Positions 1-12,130 of a DNA stretch of 64,000 nt are shown here, piece after piece (the first letter of the stretch is position 1; every line of letters begins with the position of its first letter). The notes beneath the pieces are model-generated. The model searched no databases. It was not told the DNA's origin and was given only the letters and a program-made list of their open reading frames with translations. Made by a program: the position numbers and the translations under genes. The DNA comes from Acrasis kona (Eukaryota > Heterolobosea > Eutetramitea > Acrasida > Acrasidae), in contig JAOPGA020000657.1 in assembly GCA_026419775.2 (NCBI GenBank), positions 153,570 through 217,569 of the forward strand, written 5' to 3'.

Positions 1-353
1 AAATCTAATCTCTTAAAGATCCATTTTCCTCTGCAAAATCGTTAGCAGTAGCAATTGGTTCATAATGACCGGTTTAATTTGATCACCGATTCAATCAACA
101 GCACGGACAATAGCTACGTTCAATTGCCGACATAATCAACGGAAACTATTCTTCTGTAGTTATAAACTCTACAAGTTTGTTTGCTGAATAGATATCTAAT
201 CATCCTCTAGTATGCTTAGATGCCGGTTTGTGTCAGGGTCAAAAAGATTGACTGTTTACTGGGAAATATAGCAGTTGGCGGGAAAGTGCCCCCTGAGTCA
301 TTGTAGTTTGCGAATGGCCTAAATTTGGAAGAGTTATTTTGATAAAAACTAGG
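1..353. other. Intergenic, no gene seen
   Basis: No open frame, tRNA or repeat could be supported here. It is the left edge of the window and immediately precedes the start codon of the large surface receptor, so it probably holds that gene's promoter. No recognisable promoter element was identified. Confidence 0.5.
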
Positions 354-3300
354 ATGAGATGCAGCCTCTTAGCGACTGTTGTGCTTCTAGGCTTGATTTG
401 CACAAATACCACACCATTAATTATGAAATATCAAGATGGATCATGTAATCATTGTCATCAACCATCAACTTAATTTTTTTAGCCCAAACAAAACCGAGTC
501 GTTCATGTAGAGACATTTATCAGTTTTGGACAATATTCTACGGCATAAAACCACAGAATGGATGGTGGTGGCTCTCATCTGTAACGGTATCTGGAGTTGT
601 GTATCAGGCATACTGCAACATGGACAATGGGGGATATACATTAGTAATGAAAATAAACGGAGACACATCGGTATTTAATTACAGCGCCCCTTATTGGACA
701 GACAACACAACAACATACAACACAACAAACATCAGAGATTTAGGTTTGTTAACATCATCACACAAAACTGACAGAAACAAGGGATTGGTAATACAAAATT
801 CTATGCTTTTAATGATGTACCCTTTACATTCATGTATTTTACGGGTCAGCAAATTACACCAAACATTTCCAACGTAAGTCCGCGATAAAAAAAACAACCA
901 AATTAAAACTTCAAGTCCATCACAAACATCACGCTTAATTTAAACACAACCAAGTTTGCTCCAATGACACTAGTGTCGCTCTTCAACCAAGGAAGCAATT
1001 TTATATCATGGGTACCACAGGGACGTGACGGATGGATGAAATGGTAAGGTCAACATTTCGAGCAAATTCATTAACACGCACATAGGGTCGGTAATAATTC
1101 CGTACTCCAACCATATTGCAACAGAGAGGGCGTAAATCAGATTGCAGTTCCCGCGTACGTTCGGAATAGTTTTAGAATGGGATACATGGCAAACAACGAA
1201 AATGATTGCAACACGCCAGATTCTTTTATTGGAATCGGCGCCTATGCAAGATCGACTGTAGCGGGAACACCGGTGTTCGCCGGAAATAGAGGTGAATACG
1301 GAACAGGACTAATTGCATCATTATCCATGCAGGTCAACATTTTCATCAGAACAGATTACAACTGTTCGAAATTGGGACATTGCTTAGGAAATGGTTACTG
1401 TATAGGAGACCAAACATGCCAATGTGTCACGGGTTATTCTGGATTGAATTGTTCTATTTATAGTTGTTATGGTAATTTATCAACCAGTCCATTCACATGT
1501 AACGGACAAGGCATCTGTTACGAATACAACATGTGTAATTGTACAAATCCTAGGTATTACGGTCCGAGCTGTAGTTTGTTTAATTGTTCTGCCGTTGTAA
1601 ATGTAAATCCTGATGTGTGTAGCGGGAATGGTGAATGCGTAAGTCCTCAAGTATGTTCGTGTCAACCTGGATATAATGGAACAAATTGTGAAATTTATTA
1701 TTGTAATAACATTTTTTACAACCAATCTTCTTCTTGTGGTTATGAAAATGGTACTTGTGTTTCTCCTAATAATTGTCAGTGCGTAGCTGGACACTACGGT
1801 AATAAATGTCAATACTATAATTGCTACGGCACCCTTTACACCGATTCTTCTGTATGCTCTTCTAATGGTACGTGTATTGCACCTGATGTGTGTCAATGCA
1901 AACCAAATTCATACGGAAGTAGATGTGAAGCTTATAATTGTTATAATATAATGTTTAACTCCAGTACGGTATGTAGTGGAAATGGTTATTGTGTGTCGTA
2001 CAATACATGCTCTTGTAAATCTGGTTACTATGGTAATCAATGTCAATATTATAATTGTTTTGGTTTATTGTATAACACTACATCTTTATGTAATAATGGA
2101 TCATGTACGAGTCCAGACACATGTACATGTCGCAGTAATTACTATGGTACCCGTTGTGAATCCTATAATTGTTATGGAACTCCATACAACTCTTCTCTTG
2201 TTTGTAATAATCTCAACGGAACGTGTATATCTCCAAATAACTGTACCTGTTCAAATGGTTATTTCGGATCCACATGTAATAATTTTTATTGTAATGGTTA
2301 CGCAAATAACGATCCTCTCACTTGCAGTCACAATGGTACCTGTGTGAAATACAATCAATGTGCATGTAACTATAATTATTATGGATCTAATTGTGAATAC
2401 TATAATTGTTACGGATATGAACATCGTTCGTTAGGAGTTTGTTCTAATAAAAGTGGATCGTGTATTGCACCCGATACATGTTCTTGTTCATACGGGTACT
2501 CTGGTGATAAATGTGAAATTTATTATTGTAATGGTCAACAATCCAACCAATCCACAGTCTGTTCTGGAAACGGAACTTGTGTTTCCCCAGGTAAATGCAA
2601 TTGCAAAGATGGGCACACGGGAACCGATTGCGAAGCGATTATTTGTTTTGGGTTCAACTCCACTGACACAAAAGTGTGTTCCGGTCGTGGTAGTTGCCTC
2701 TCACCAGAAGTCTGTACCTGCAATAACGAATATTCCGGAAAATCATGTCAAACGCCTCTATGTGGCGGCGTAATGGCCAGTAGTTCTTCCGTTTGTAATA
2801 ATGGATTAAACGGCACATGTGTGTCACCTAATAACTGTACCTGCTTAACTGGATTAGTGAATGGCGTATGCGCACAACCCACTTGCTTCGGCGTACCAAG
2901 AAACAGCACTACAGTATGTAGTGGCCATGGATTCTGTAACGGACCCGACGCATGCATCTGCAACACTGGTTACTATGGCCGCAATTGTTCAAGACACACT
3001 TGTTACGGTATCAATTACATTGACAAGAGCGTATGTAGTGGTAGGGGAGTGTGCTCCAGCTACGATACTTGCATGTGTACGTCTCTTTACAAAGGGGAAG
3101 ACTGTGAATATAAAAACTTTACTTGTTACAATGTAGATGCAAACAGCGATGCTGTATGTAGTGGTAATGGCGTTTGTGATCTACCTAACCAATGTTCTTG
3201 TAACTATCCATTCTATGGATCTCAATGTGAATTAAAAAACATTACTTGTAATGGAATAAACGCTACCTATAGTAGTGCATGCTCTGGTAACGGCACTTGT

Positions 3301-6300
3301 GTCGATGTAAATACTTGTATATGCAACAGTGGACACTTTGGATCCAACTGCGAACGTTATAACTGCTTTGGTGTGTCATATCAATCCAATTATACATGTA
3401 GTGGCAGTGGGAGGTGCGTGTCGCCTGATACATGTAGTTGTAATGATGGATACAGTGGTAGTAGGTGCGAGTCATGGTTTTGTAATGGTAAACTCAACAC
3501 TGATACACTTTCTTGTGGCAATAATGGAACTTGTGTATCACTTGGTACATGTCAATGTGATTTGGGATATAATGGAAGTAAATGTGATGTTTATTATTGT
3601 TATGGTGTGGTTTATAACAGCAGCGGTGTTTGTAATGGAGGTGGAAGTTGTGTGGCACCTGATCGCTGTTTGTGTAATGCTGGAATGGTTGGAGATCAGT
3701 GTTGGACACCAACACCTACTCCCACACCTACTTTGACTCCGACAGATACTGCTACTTTGTCAGATACGCCGACACCCACAATGACACCTACTGATGGTAC
3801 TACACCTACGGACACACCTACTTTAACTGATACTCCTACTCCTTCACCTACTGATACTGCTACTCCTTCTGATACTCTCACAACTATACCTACTGCTACT
3901 CCTTCTGATACTCTCACAACTATACCTACGCCCACTCCCACGCCGACACCTACAATGACACCTACTGATGGTACTACACCTACGGACACACCTACTTTAA
4001 CTGATACTCCTACTCCATCACCTACTGATACTCCTACGCCTTCTGATACTTTCACACCTATACCTACACCAATATCTACTGATACTCCTACACAAACACT
4101 TTCTGGTTCACCTACTCCAACGCTAACGCTTACTGATACTCCTACACCTTTTGACACCCCCACATCTATACCTACACCAACACCTACATTCACTTCAACG
4201 CCCACACAAACCGATACTCCAACGTTTACAGCCAGTGACACGCCAACAGCTACTCTCACATCGACAATGACATCTAGTGATACTCCCACACCTACACCAA
4301 CACCTACTCAAACACATATTATTACCAATATACCCTCTGAGACACCAACTCCAACACCCACATTGACGGACTCGCCGACTTCCACTCCTACAGAAGCACC
4401 AACATCAATGATCACACCCTCCCAGACATTTACTAATACACCCACTAATACTCCAACACTAATTTATACAGATACTCCAACGCTGCTTGTAACTACAACA
4501 GCTCCAGTACCTACTCCATCTGAAATTCCGACTACTGTGGTCCCCACATCGACGCCAACGCAGACTACTTCTCAAACAGTTACTACAACACCTACTCTGA
4601 CCGCAACGCCAACTGTGGTACCTACGGTAGCTCTTACATCTACCCCAACTCAAACACCTACCGATACATCAACTCCTACTCCTACCTTAATGACTACTTC
4701 TACTCCTACGATGAATGCCACCCCAACATCAACCCATACAACAACAACTACTCCTATATCTACTCCAACGTTCATCACCACTCAAACAGCTACTCTAACA
4801 CATACAGCAACACCCACACAAGTGATAACAACTACAAACACACCTACATTGACTACTACTTTTACACCAACAATCACATCCACACCGACACCTACGCCCA
4901 CACGGACACCTACTCCAACACTCACTTTTACACCAACAACCACATCAACTCCTACACCCACACTGACACCTACTTCAACACCTACCTCAACACTCACTTT
5001 TACATCAACAACTACATCCACTCCAACAGCCACACCGACGCCCACACTGACACCTACTCCAACACTCACTTTTACACCAACAACTACATTCACTCCAACA
5101 CCCACACCGACACCTACTCCAACACCTACACCCACTGCTACACACACCACAACACAAACAGTAACTGTCACGCCCACATTGTCTAGTTCGCCTACTTTTA
5201 CACCAACTACTACATCAACCACTCAGCTACCAACAAGCACATCCACTTCATCTGTGACCACAACTACAACGCCCACTTTGACACCAACATCTACTCCACT
5301 CCCCACCGCTACAAATACTTACAATGTTTCAAATTTCTTAACGGTCGACCAGTCAACCAAAGTAATCATTTCAAACAATAACTTGAATTCCTTCACTAAT
5401 TCAATTACCACTTGGTATTTGAATGATAACAGCACTACGATCCCTTCTGATTGGTTATTGACATCTACATCTGGACCTAATCTTGTAATCAAACCAAATT
5501 CATTAACGCCTGGACGCAATTACACTTTTATATTACAAATAAAGGACTTGAACACTGATAGTTATTATTATACTGCAACAATTGTTACGGTTGCAGTACC
5601 ACCGTCTGTTACTTTATTCTACTCGTCACCCATCAGTGGCGTTGCGATGGTTGACCAATTTACGCTCACTGTTGCTTCTTCTTCTTCGTCCTCTACCTTA
5701 TTGTATTCTTTTATGTACCTTAACGTGTTGACTGGTAGTGAGATCTTGATCGCACCTGAGTCGACTTCTTCATCAACCACTCTACGCTTACCGGTCGGTG
5801 ATAATAACGATCGTTATAATCTTGTGTTGGTTGCGTATGCTGTCGATGGTGTGACTGGCGGTAAGACTAGGCTGACGACCAACGTAACCGTTGTTCCTAT
5901 TTCTAATAATCAGGAACAAGTTCAGAATTATATTGACACCTTGTTAGTACCTGGTAATATAACCTTGGAAACTGCTTCTGTTGTGTCTTATTCCATTACT
6001 TCATTGTTATCTTACAACAGATCTCCAAAATGTAAACCAAATTGTATGAATGGCGGAGTTTTATTCTCGAGTGGTGCCTGTTCATGTGTACCTGGTTATT
6101 TTGCTACCGATTGTGGGTTGACTGGTCAACAATATTCCTCGGATCAACTTTTGCGTTATAATTTATTGAAATCCTTTATGGATGTTGCTGTCAGTAACAT
6201 CAACACCACGACTGATGTTGAAATATATTTTCAAGTATTAAACGATCTCACCATCATTTTTGATGAGATGAGTCCCACGATGTATGAACAATTGTTAAGT

Positions 6301-7929
6301 GCTTGTGTTTCCTTGTTGAAGTCTTCTATTGTAAAAAACACAAATATTGTAAGCATGGGATACAATATTGCAAGCAACATCATGAGCAATTTGTACCTGA
6401 GACCTAATGGTACCATTGATCAGTCAACCATGACGCTCATTCGCACTAAAATATTACCGCTCCTTGTAATGTCTTCTTCCAACACGTTGGTGGCAGATGA
6501 ATTTGCTGTGAGTTATTTTAAGCCTTCGATAAAAGCCGTTGTAAGAAAACTATCTTCATCTAGCAATAGTAAATTAAAAAAGACAACGTATAGTGCATCT
6601 GGCTTTAATTGTCCTGTGTTGTATGTTGATTGTAATGTAGTCATACCCTCACAATTCAAGTTGAGTGGAAGAAGTTTAAAGGCTGATGAAGATGACATTG
6701 TTATGGTTAACATGTTACATTATAACTACGATCCATTCAAGACATCAGTATATAGTCCTACTGATCTAATATCTTCTGTTGTTAGTTTGTCTTTGGTTGA
6801 TTCGTATGGTGTTCCTTTGTATGATACTAACTCTGTGCTCGAACAACCGATATTGGTCACTATACCTGGTACGTTTAATATAAGTCAACACTATACCTGT
6901 CAGACATTTGATGATGTCACAAAAGTTTGGCAAGTTGGCGCATGTAATTTAACAAACATCACTCCCAGTCAGATCCAATGTTCATGCAATAAGATCGGGT
7001 ACTTTTCCGTACACGATGACTCGCTTTCCACTAAACAATTGTTAAATTCTCTAGTTACATCCGCCGTGTTTCCTTATTGGTGGATCTTACTTGCTCTTTG
7101 TGTTTCTGCTGTCTTGTGCTGTTGTTGTATCTTTTTGGTTTGTCTCGTCTTTTGTTTCTGGCGCAGAAGAAAGGACAAGGAAGAAGAGAAGAATAGAGTG
7201 GAAGAAGTTCAAGACTTTGATGAAAACTTCTCCAATCAAGAAGAACCTAAACAGGTTTCTTATCTGAGAAGGTTCTCTCAATTCCTTCCTGGATTGGCAC
7301 AAGAAGTCAGGAGTGCTGAAGAAATGAGTATATTGTCTCCTGATCCAATAGGTTCGATATCCAATGATGAACTAGAGAACACTATCAATCTACTAAAGAT
7401 GAGGGAAGCCATTCACCAAAGGAACCAAAATCTGGCTGTGGTGGAAGGACTGAAACTAACCAATCAAGATTTGATCAACGAAAGAAGGAATAGTAAAAGT
7501 TCAGCCATTAATAGGAGACAAAGTAGGGATTTCATGAAAAGAGCGTCCACTGATGCCCTTTATGCCAAACAAAAGAGATCCAGTGTAACCCTGCTAGATT
7601 ACAAAGGAGGGTCTTCCAGCACATCCGAACTTTTCCATATGAGGCAAGCGATCCAACAAGAAAAAGATGCGAATCAGAGAAGGTCAAGCGTCGTGTTTGG
7701 CATAGGTGACCACGAGAGACATATAGAAGAACACATTGATGACATTATAGCAGATTGTGGATTCGATATGACGAATAATGTGGAAGAAGAACCTGCTCCT
7801 CGTAATGACAGATTAGATCCTTACCTACAACGCAATTCAGATCCAGTCAGTGTCACAAACAGACTTGTTCATGGAATGAAGCTACTGAAAAAGAAAAAGA
7901 ACAGAAGTAATGTTATTGTTCCACAATAG
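354..7929 (+). CDS. Mosaic adhesion receptor: fibrinogen-like, 20 EGF-like repeats, Thr/Pro stalk, REJ/GPS-like, one TM
   Basis: Five exons (introns 445-482, 744-781, 874-915, 1044-1085) join in frame to 2,471 residues. The start at 354 gives a signal peptide (MRCSLLATVVLLGLIC). A fibrinogen-like domain (CNMDNGGYTLVMK) follows, then 20 tandem tenascin-type EGF-like repeats with the pattern CxCxxGYxGxxC (about 1360-3700), many N-glycosylation sequons, and a Thr/Pro-rich stalk (about 3706-5320). After the stalk come a REJ/PKD-like region, one more EGF-like unit (about 6030-6110), and a GPS-like Cys/Trp motif (about 6897-7010). One membrane span (WWILLALCVSAVLCCCC) leads to a charged tail of about 265 residues rich in Ser, Arg and Gln. 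The architecture implies a type I cell-surface adhesion or recognition protein. In the GPS the usual cleavage triplet His-Leu-Ser/Thr reads Lys-Ile-Gly, so self-cleavage is unlikely. Ligand and partner are unknown. Confidence 0.85.
3706..5320 (+). repeat. Low-complexity Thr-Pro stalk repeats within the receptor
   Basis: About 540 codons are dominated by Thr-Pro with interspersed Ser, Ala and Asp, as in a mucin-like stalk. Higher-order duplications are visible in the DNA. A segment beginning at 3781 recurs at 3955 (offset 174 nt), and a 36-nt unit beginning at 3855 recurs at 3891. The reading frame stays open throughout. On the opposite strand the same sequence reads as an open Val/Gly-rich frame, which is an artefact. 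Confidence 0.9.
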
Positions 7930-7960
7930 ACAACAACAGTTGAATGTAATGTATTTTATT

Positions 7961-9243
7961 TTAAACCTCATAATTTGCAACACTCATGTATTTTTCAACA
8001 TCATCCAATTTGTTAGCATGTGTTTCTTTTGCAATTTGGAAAGCACCTATCAAAGCCGATAGTTGAAGCTTCTCATTTGTTCCGAATGATAATGCGTATT
8101 CAATGTCCGATATCTTCTCCATCAAAAACATTTGTATCTTCTCGTTAATGGCCATCCTCAAAATGTAAGAGTGCAAGTCGTGGATAATGTCTACCAGCGC
8201 AAGTCCTTTGTTATTCTAATAATGTTAAGTATGCGCGTATTTCATTCATCTCACCTTCATCTCAAGCACGTTGTTGAAGGCCTCCTCAAAACCAAGGTTG
8301 AACAACCAATTCACAATCAACTGAGACTCTTTGCGAAGCGGATGACCTGTTGTGAGATGTACATTATCTTCAGTGACTTTTCCAAAGCTCATGGTTGTGC
8401 TCTGTAAAATGTTCAAACACTTCCTCATGTCTCCTCCACTTAATCTGAAGATGGCCTCCAAACCTTGTGCGTCGCACTCAACATTTTCCTTTTGAGCGAT
8501 GTCACCTGGTGAGAGTTGTTAATTGCTTTCAAAAATGTATTGTCACTTACTAATCCTACTTATAGCTTGTTGCTTTGTTAGAGGCGCAAATCTGAAGCGC
8601 GTGCAACGTGACTGAACAGCAGGGATGATTTTATTAACGTAATTACAAATCAAACAGAACCTGGTGTTACGGGTGTACTGCTCCATGACTAATTGTTTCA
8701 CAAAGTTTTTGAATTGTTTACATACCTCTTCTTAACGCTGCTTGAGCGTCCTTTGTCATGTGATCGGCTTCGTCTAGAATGATCAACTTGAACCCGGTGC
8801 TAAAGATCTTTTGTGTGCTTGCAAAATCCTTGATTTGATCTCTGACTACGTCTATTCCTCTTTCATCAGAAGCATTCAACTATGCACATTAGGTGTCACG
8901 CAAAGGTGGGACCTTACCTCTAACACGTAACTAGCCAAATTTTTTCCATACATTTTTCTCGCGACGGCCAAAATCCTGTTTAATATTGTCAAAAATGCTT
9001 AATTCGCGAATTACAACGTACGTGCTTGTTTTTCCTGTTCCAGGTGGTCCATAAAGAAGTAAATGAGGAAGACGATTAGCATCCACTAGCTTGTTTACTG
9101 GTAAAGTTTAGAAGAAGTATATTATTATTAATACTTGTTCCTATAATTTGTTCGTGCGCGATCAAATCAGATAATAAATTGGGGCGATATTTTTCCACCC
9201 ACATTTTGTTGTCCGCATTGCTTTCTTCTTGTTTCTTGGTCAT
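7961..9243 (-). CDS. RFC5: Replication factor C small subunit, RFC5 (yeast Rfc3) type
   Basis: A clamp-loader AAA+ subunit that helps load PCNA at primer ends in the nucleus. Seven exons (introns 9098-9134, 8976-9021, 8880-8917, 8689-8725, 8506-8550, 8216-8254) join in frame to 346 residues, the usual size of the family. The start MTKKQEES leads into WVEKYRP. The Walker A motif is [10 protein letters not shown], Walker B is LIILDEAD, the SRC motif is QSRCTRFRF, and sensor 2 lies in [15 protein letters not shown]. The segment [14 protein letters not shown] and the C-terminal [20 protein letters not shown] point to the human RFC5/yeast Rfc3 subunit rather than RFC2, RFC3 or RFC4. Its start codon lies 42 nt from that of the divergent KGD4-like gene. 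Confidence 0.93.
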
Positions 9244-9285
9244 TTTATCTCGAGATTGTAACGAACCGAAAGTTTTACGTTGACC

Positions 9286-9610
9286 ATGACAAGAGTCCCA
9301 CTCATACAGTTTAGGTATGGTAAGAGAGCCGTGCAGGCATTAAAACACGCTACTTCATCGAGTGCACCTTCGAAAATATACGTGGAACCAGTGGATGCGG
9401 GCCCATTAAAGAAAGGAGTCTCATATTCATTTCATAAAAGTTTTATAACAGTACCGGCTCAGTATAACAGAGCTCCAATCAAGGAAGATGAAATGGAGAT
9501 TATTCAGGTACTATGCTTTCAAATGTGGTCTTACTTACATTTTGTAGAGCGGTGGAGTACCTTTCGTCAAACCTCAACCAGCAAAAGGTGGTGCAAAGGC
9601 AAAAAAATAA
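9286..9610 (+). CDS. KGD4: KGD4/MRPS36-like subunit of mitochondrial 2-oxoglutarate dehydrogenase
   Basis: Two exons (intron 9508-9547) encode 94 residues. The N-terminal motif RVPLIQFRYGKR and the C-terminal YNRAPIKEDEMEIIQSGG match the two conserved blocks of KGD4/MRPS36: a Pro-Leu-Ile-x-Phe motif near the N-terminus and a Glu-Glu-Met-x-x-Ile-x-x-Gly-Gly motif near the end. In this family the protein tethers the E3 subunit (dihydrolipoamide dehydrogenase) to the 2-oxoglutarate dehydrogenase core in the mitochondrial matrix. The basic N-terminus fits import. The Lys/Ala tail is short. The ATG at 9286 was chosen because no earlier in-frame ATG exists in the short divergent promoter shared with RFC5. 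Confidence 0.75.
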
Positions 9611-9636
9611 AAAAATGTGAATTAGTTAACTCATTT

Positions 9637-10275
9637 TTATGGTAATGATGACATGTAACGAAAAAAAACATCTATTACATCTTGACCAACCTCCCTTTCT
9701 AGATTCTTGAACTCTTCGTTCCCTAGTGTCTTTGCAAATTGCTCCTTATTTTGTATCAAAGTGTTCAGGCTGTGTTTCATATCATAATTAATGTTAACCT
9801 CGTGAGGCGATCCTATTTTTATGAAAGTATCGTGTATGTACATGGCTTTAATCCTCTTCTTTTCTGCAACCTCTTCGCTTTTAAGTTCGATGAGCTCCAT
9901 TAAAAGCAGTATGCTCTCAAGACTAGACTCGTTCTTACTGAATTCTAACAGTCGCAGCCGTAAAGTAGGTGAGGACATTATCTGGTCCAAATCGCTTAGT
10001 GCACTTATATTATCACATGAATATATAAAGTCTCCAGACCGCAGGACCAGCCCAGAATCACTTGTTGCAGATTTTCTACTTGTCTGTCTTCTGGTTTTAT
10101 TTACGGTTTTTTTATCTTGTGCTTGCTGTATTTGCACTTGGACTTGTTGAAGTGTTCCGAATATAGATTCAGAACATGTCCTTCTTATTCTTGTAGAAAA
10201 TCTCTTCAGGTCGTTCTTAATATCATCCGGTGCTGGTACTGTACATTTTCGTGGTTTACGTGCTAGGCTGAACAT
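9637..10275 (-). CDS. RGS-domain protein
   Basis: A single-exon protein of 212 residues. Residues about 100-212 fit a regulator of G-protein signalling fold: LRLRLLEFSKNESSLESILL, then an AMYIHDTFIKIGSPHEVNI block, and a final helix ending VIDVFFRYMSSL. RGS proteins speed GTP hydrolysis by heterotrimeric G-alpha subunits at the plasma membrane. The first 100 residues are basic and Ser/Gln-rich (VQVQIQQAQ) with no recognised domain. The usual Trp of the Leu-Phe-Trp core reads Leu-Leu-Met, so the domain is divergent and its GAP activity is uncertain. The stop codon faces that of the KGD4-like gene 26 nt away. Confidence 0.7.
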   Translation of the reverse strand: MFSLARKPRKCTVPAPDDIKNDLKRFSTRIRRTCSESIFGTLQQVQVQIQQAQDKKTVNKTRRQTSRKSATSDSGLVLRSGDFIYSCDNISALSDLDQIMSSPTLRLRLLEFSKNESSLESILLLMELIELKSEEVAEKKRIKAMYIHDTFIKIGSPHEVNINYDMKHSLNTLIQNKEQFAKTLGNEEFKNLEREVGQDVIDVFFRYMSSLP

Positions 10276-10934
10276 TCAAAACTTTTTTCAGGAACATGAT
10301 GTTGATGCTCCATTTTTGTGTGGGTCTTGTTTGGTGGTAATCACACAATGCTCAACGAATCTTAATTTGAAACTATCCCAGTTTGGACGTATTCAGTGAT
10401 GTCAGATTGCACTTGAGAACTAAAAAGTACCCAAATCATATTTGCGCAAGAAGAAATAAATAGAAGACTCGGTTAAAAAGGTTACAGGGGACAAAAAGGT
10501 TTTAGGGAAATCGTTTATTAATTTTTCATGCCCATTCTGGCTGTGACAAACACATGTGACCATTATATAGTCTATTGATCACCAGATAATTGATTGGAAA
10601 GGATAAATGCAACCCATTCGCTTCGCATATATATAATAGCAACAGTCAACTTCTTGATTCGAATCTCAATCTCAAAGTATACCTTAAAGCAGTGTTTTTT
10701 TATGACCATGCTAAGCACTGTATTGAATTTCTAATACCAACAAAAACAACCAGTCTTTGGATCTAATATTTAGTACTTTATAAGCTAACCTAACTCCCCT
10801 TCAAGAACCGACATATTTTCAGAAAGTTTCCGATGTTGCAAAGTTTTATATCGGAGGAGATTAGGAAATTTAACAGCAAGGTTTACTACAATACAAAAAT
10901 AATTAAACCGATCCTAATTACAAAACACTGAAAA
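10276..10934. other. Intergenic, no gene seen
   Basis: About 660 nt between the divergent RGS and pyrophosphatase genes. No coding exon or RNA gene could be supported. The sequence is AT-rich, with a TATATATAATAG stretch near 10630. It presumably carries both promoters. Confidence 0.5.
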
Positions 10935-11648
10935 ATGGTAAGCGGATGTTCAGGTCGATACTAAATCGTTAGGCACACGCTTGGCACGACTACGATGTTG
11001 GAGAAGGTGCACCAGAGGTCTTCAATTGTGTCATTGAAATTCCAAGAGGCAGTAAAGTGAAGTATGAACTTGACAAAGGAACCGGGTTATTGAAGGTAGA
11101 CAGAATTCTAGCTTCTCCTATGGTGTACCCAGCAAACTACGGATTCATTCCGCAAACATACGGAGATGACCACGATCCTCTAGATGTTCTGGTGCTCATG
11201 CAAACGTCTGTTGCTCCTCTCAGCACCATGAGAGCAAAACCAATTGGTGTAATGCACATGATTGACCAAGGGGAGGGGTAAGTTCATTTTTTGAAACTCC
11301 TCTTAATAATCTCCAACAGAGATGATAAAATAATTTGCGTTCATGCCGACGATCCTGAGTACAGAAATTACAACAACATATCAGAGCTTCCAGCGCACAA
11401 GTTATTAGAAATCAAAATGTAAGTGTTTTTATTCTTGCTATTATTATAATGTGGAAAGATTTTTTGAAGACTACAAGAAACTCGACAAGAAAGTCGTGTC
11501 AATCAGCGGCTTTGATGGACCAGAGAAGGCAAAAGAGATTATTTCAAAGGGAATTAAGGACTACCAGACCTACATGGAAACTCAAATGAGCAAACACCCA
11601 GAAGTATGGTCTCCAGCATTTTCCAGCTATAATAAGTTCTTTAAATGA
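10935..11648 (+). CDS. PPA: Soluble inorganic pyrophosphatase, family I
   Basis: Hydrolyses pyrophosphate to phosphate, driving biosynthetic reactions. Four exons (introns 10938-10972, 11278-11319, 11419-11458) join in frame to 198 residues. The first exon consists only of the ATG. The protein begins [11 protein letters not shown]. It contains [11 protein letters not shown] and the family I metal-binding signature DDHDPLDV (Asp-x-Asp-Pro-x-Asp), followed by the second metal-site block [14 protein letters not shown]. The length and the [11 protein letters not shown]-like C-terminus resemble the short bacterial/plant-type enzymes rather than the longer fungal/animal form. No targeting peptide is evident, so it is probably cytosolic. 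The stop codon is 1 nt from that of the convergent gene. Confidence 0.93.
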
Positions 11649-11649
11649 A

Positions 11650-12130
11650 CTACTTTGCAAGTTGACGTTGAACAACTGATGCTGTGAGCTGGTCGCTTGT
11701 CATGGATAATAAATGTTGTCTTCTGAACAATTCTTCGTCGGATGGTTGCACCTCTGCTTTTTGTTTCTTTGGTTTCGTTGTAAATAAAGGTGACATCATC
11801 AAGACTTGACTGTTATTGAAGCCGACGTCGGAATCGGATAAACATTGAACGTATTCTTCTTGAACTGATTTTTTGATTTGTTGTTGCGCGAACTGCAACT
11901 GTTCCTGGCTTGGGGGGATCAATTGAGTATTGATGTCAACCTATAGGTAAGGAGATATTATGATGAATCATCTAACCTGCTGCTCTCTCAAATTTAGAAT
12001 CCTATTTCCAACACCTGCTGCTCCACCCACAACTAGTGAACCAGAAAGTGCATATAGTGCGTAAAGTATATTTGATAATATTACCTAGGGTGAATGATGA
12101 GAAAATAACAAAGTGTTTGGAACAAACCAT
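11650..12130 (-). CDS. Small predicted single-pass membrane protein, unknown
   Basis: Three exons (introns 12033-12084, 11941-11976) join in frame to 130 residues. The N-terminus holds one hydrophobic, Gly-rich segment (HFVIFSSFTLGVVGGAAGVG). A polar helical region follows (QEQLQFAQQQIKKSVQEEY), and the tail is Lys/Gln-rich. I do not recognise the family. A mitochondrial or ER membrane location is possible but not shown. The first exon and its 52-nt intron are less certain than the 3' exons. The intron sizes and the preserved frame support the model. Confidence 0.5.

Noticed and set aside
3696-4289. Long minus-strand open frame rich in Val and Gly
   Set aside because: It is the reverse complement of the Thr/Pro repeats; the composition is forced by the ACx CCx codons and has no start context or domain. 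The similar frame at 4782-5222 is rejected for the same reason.
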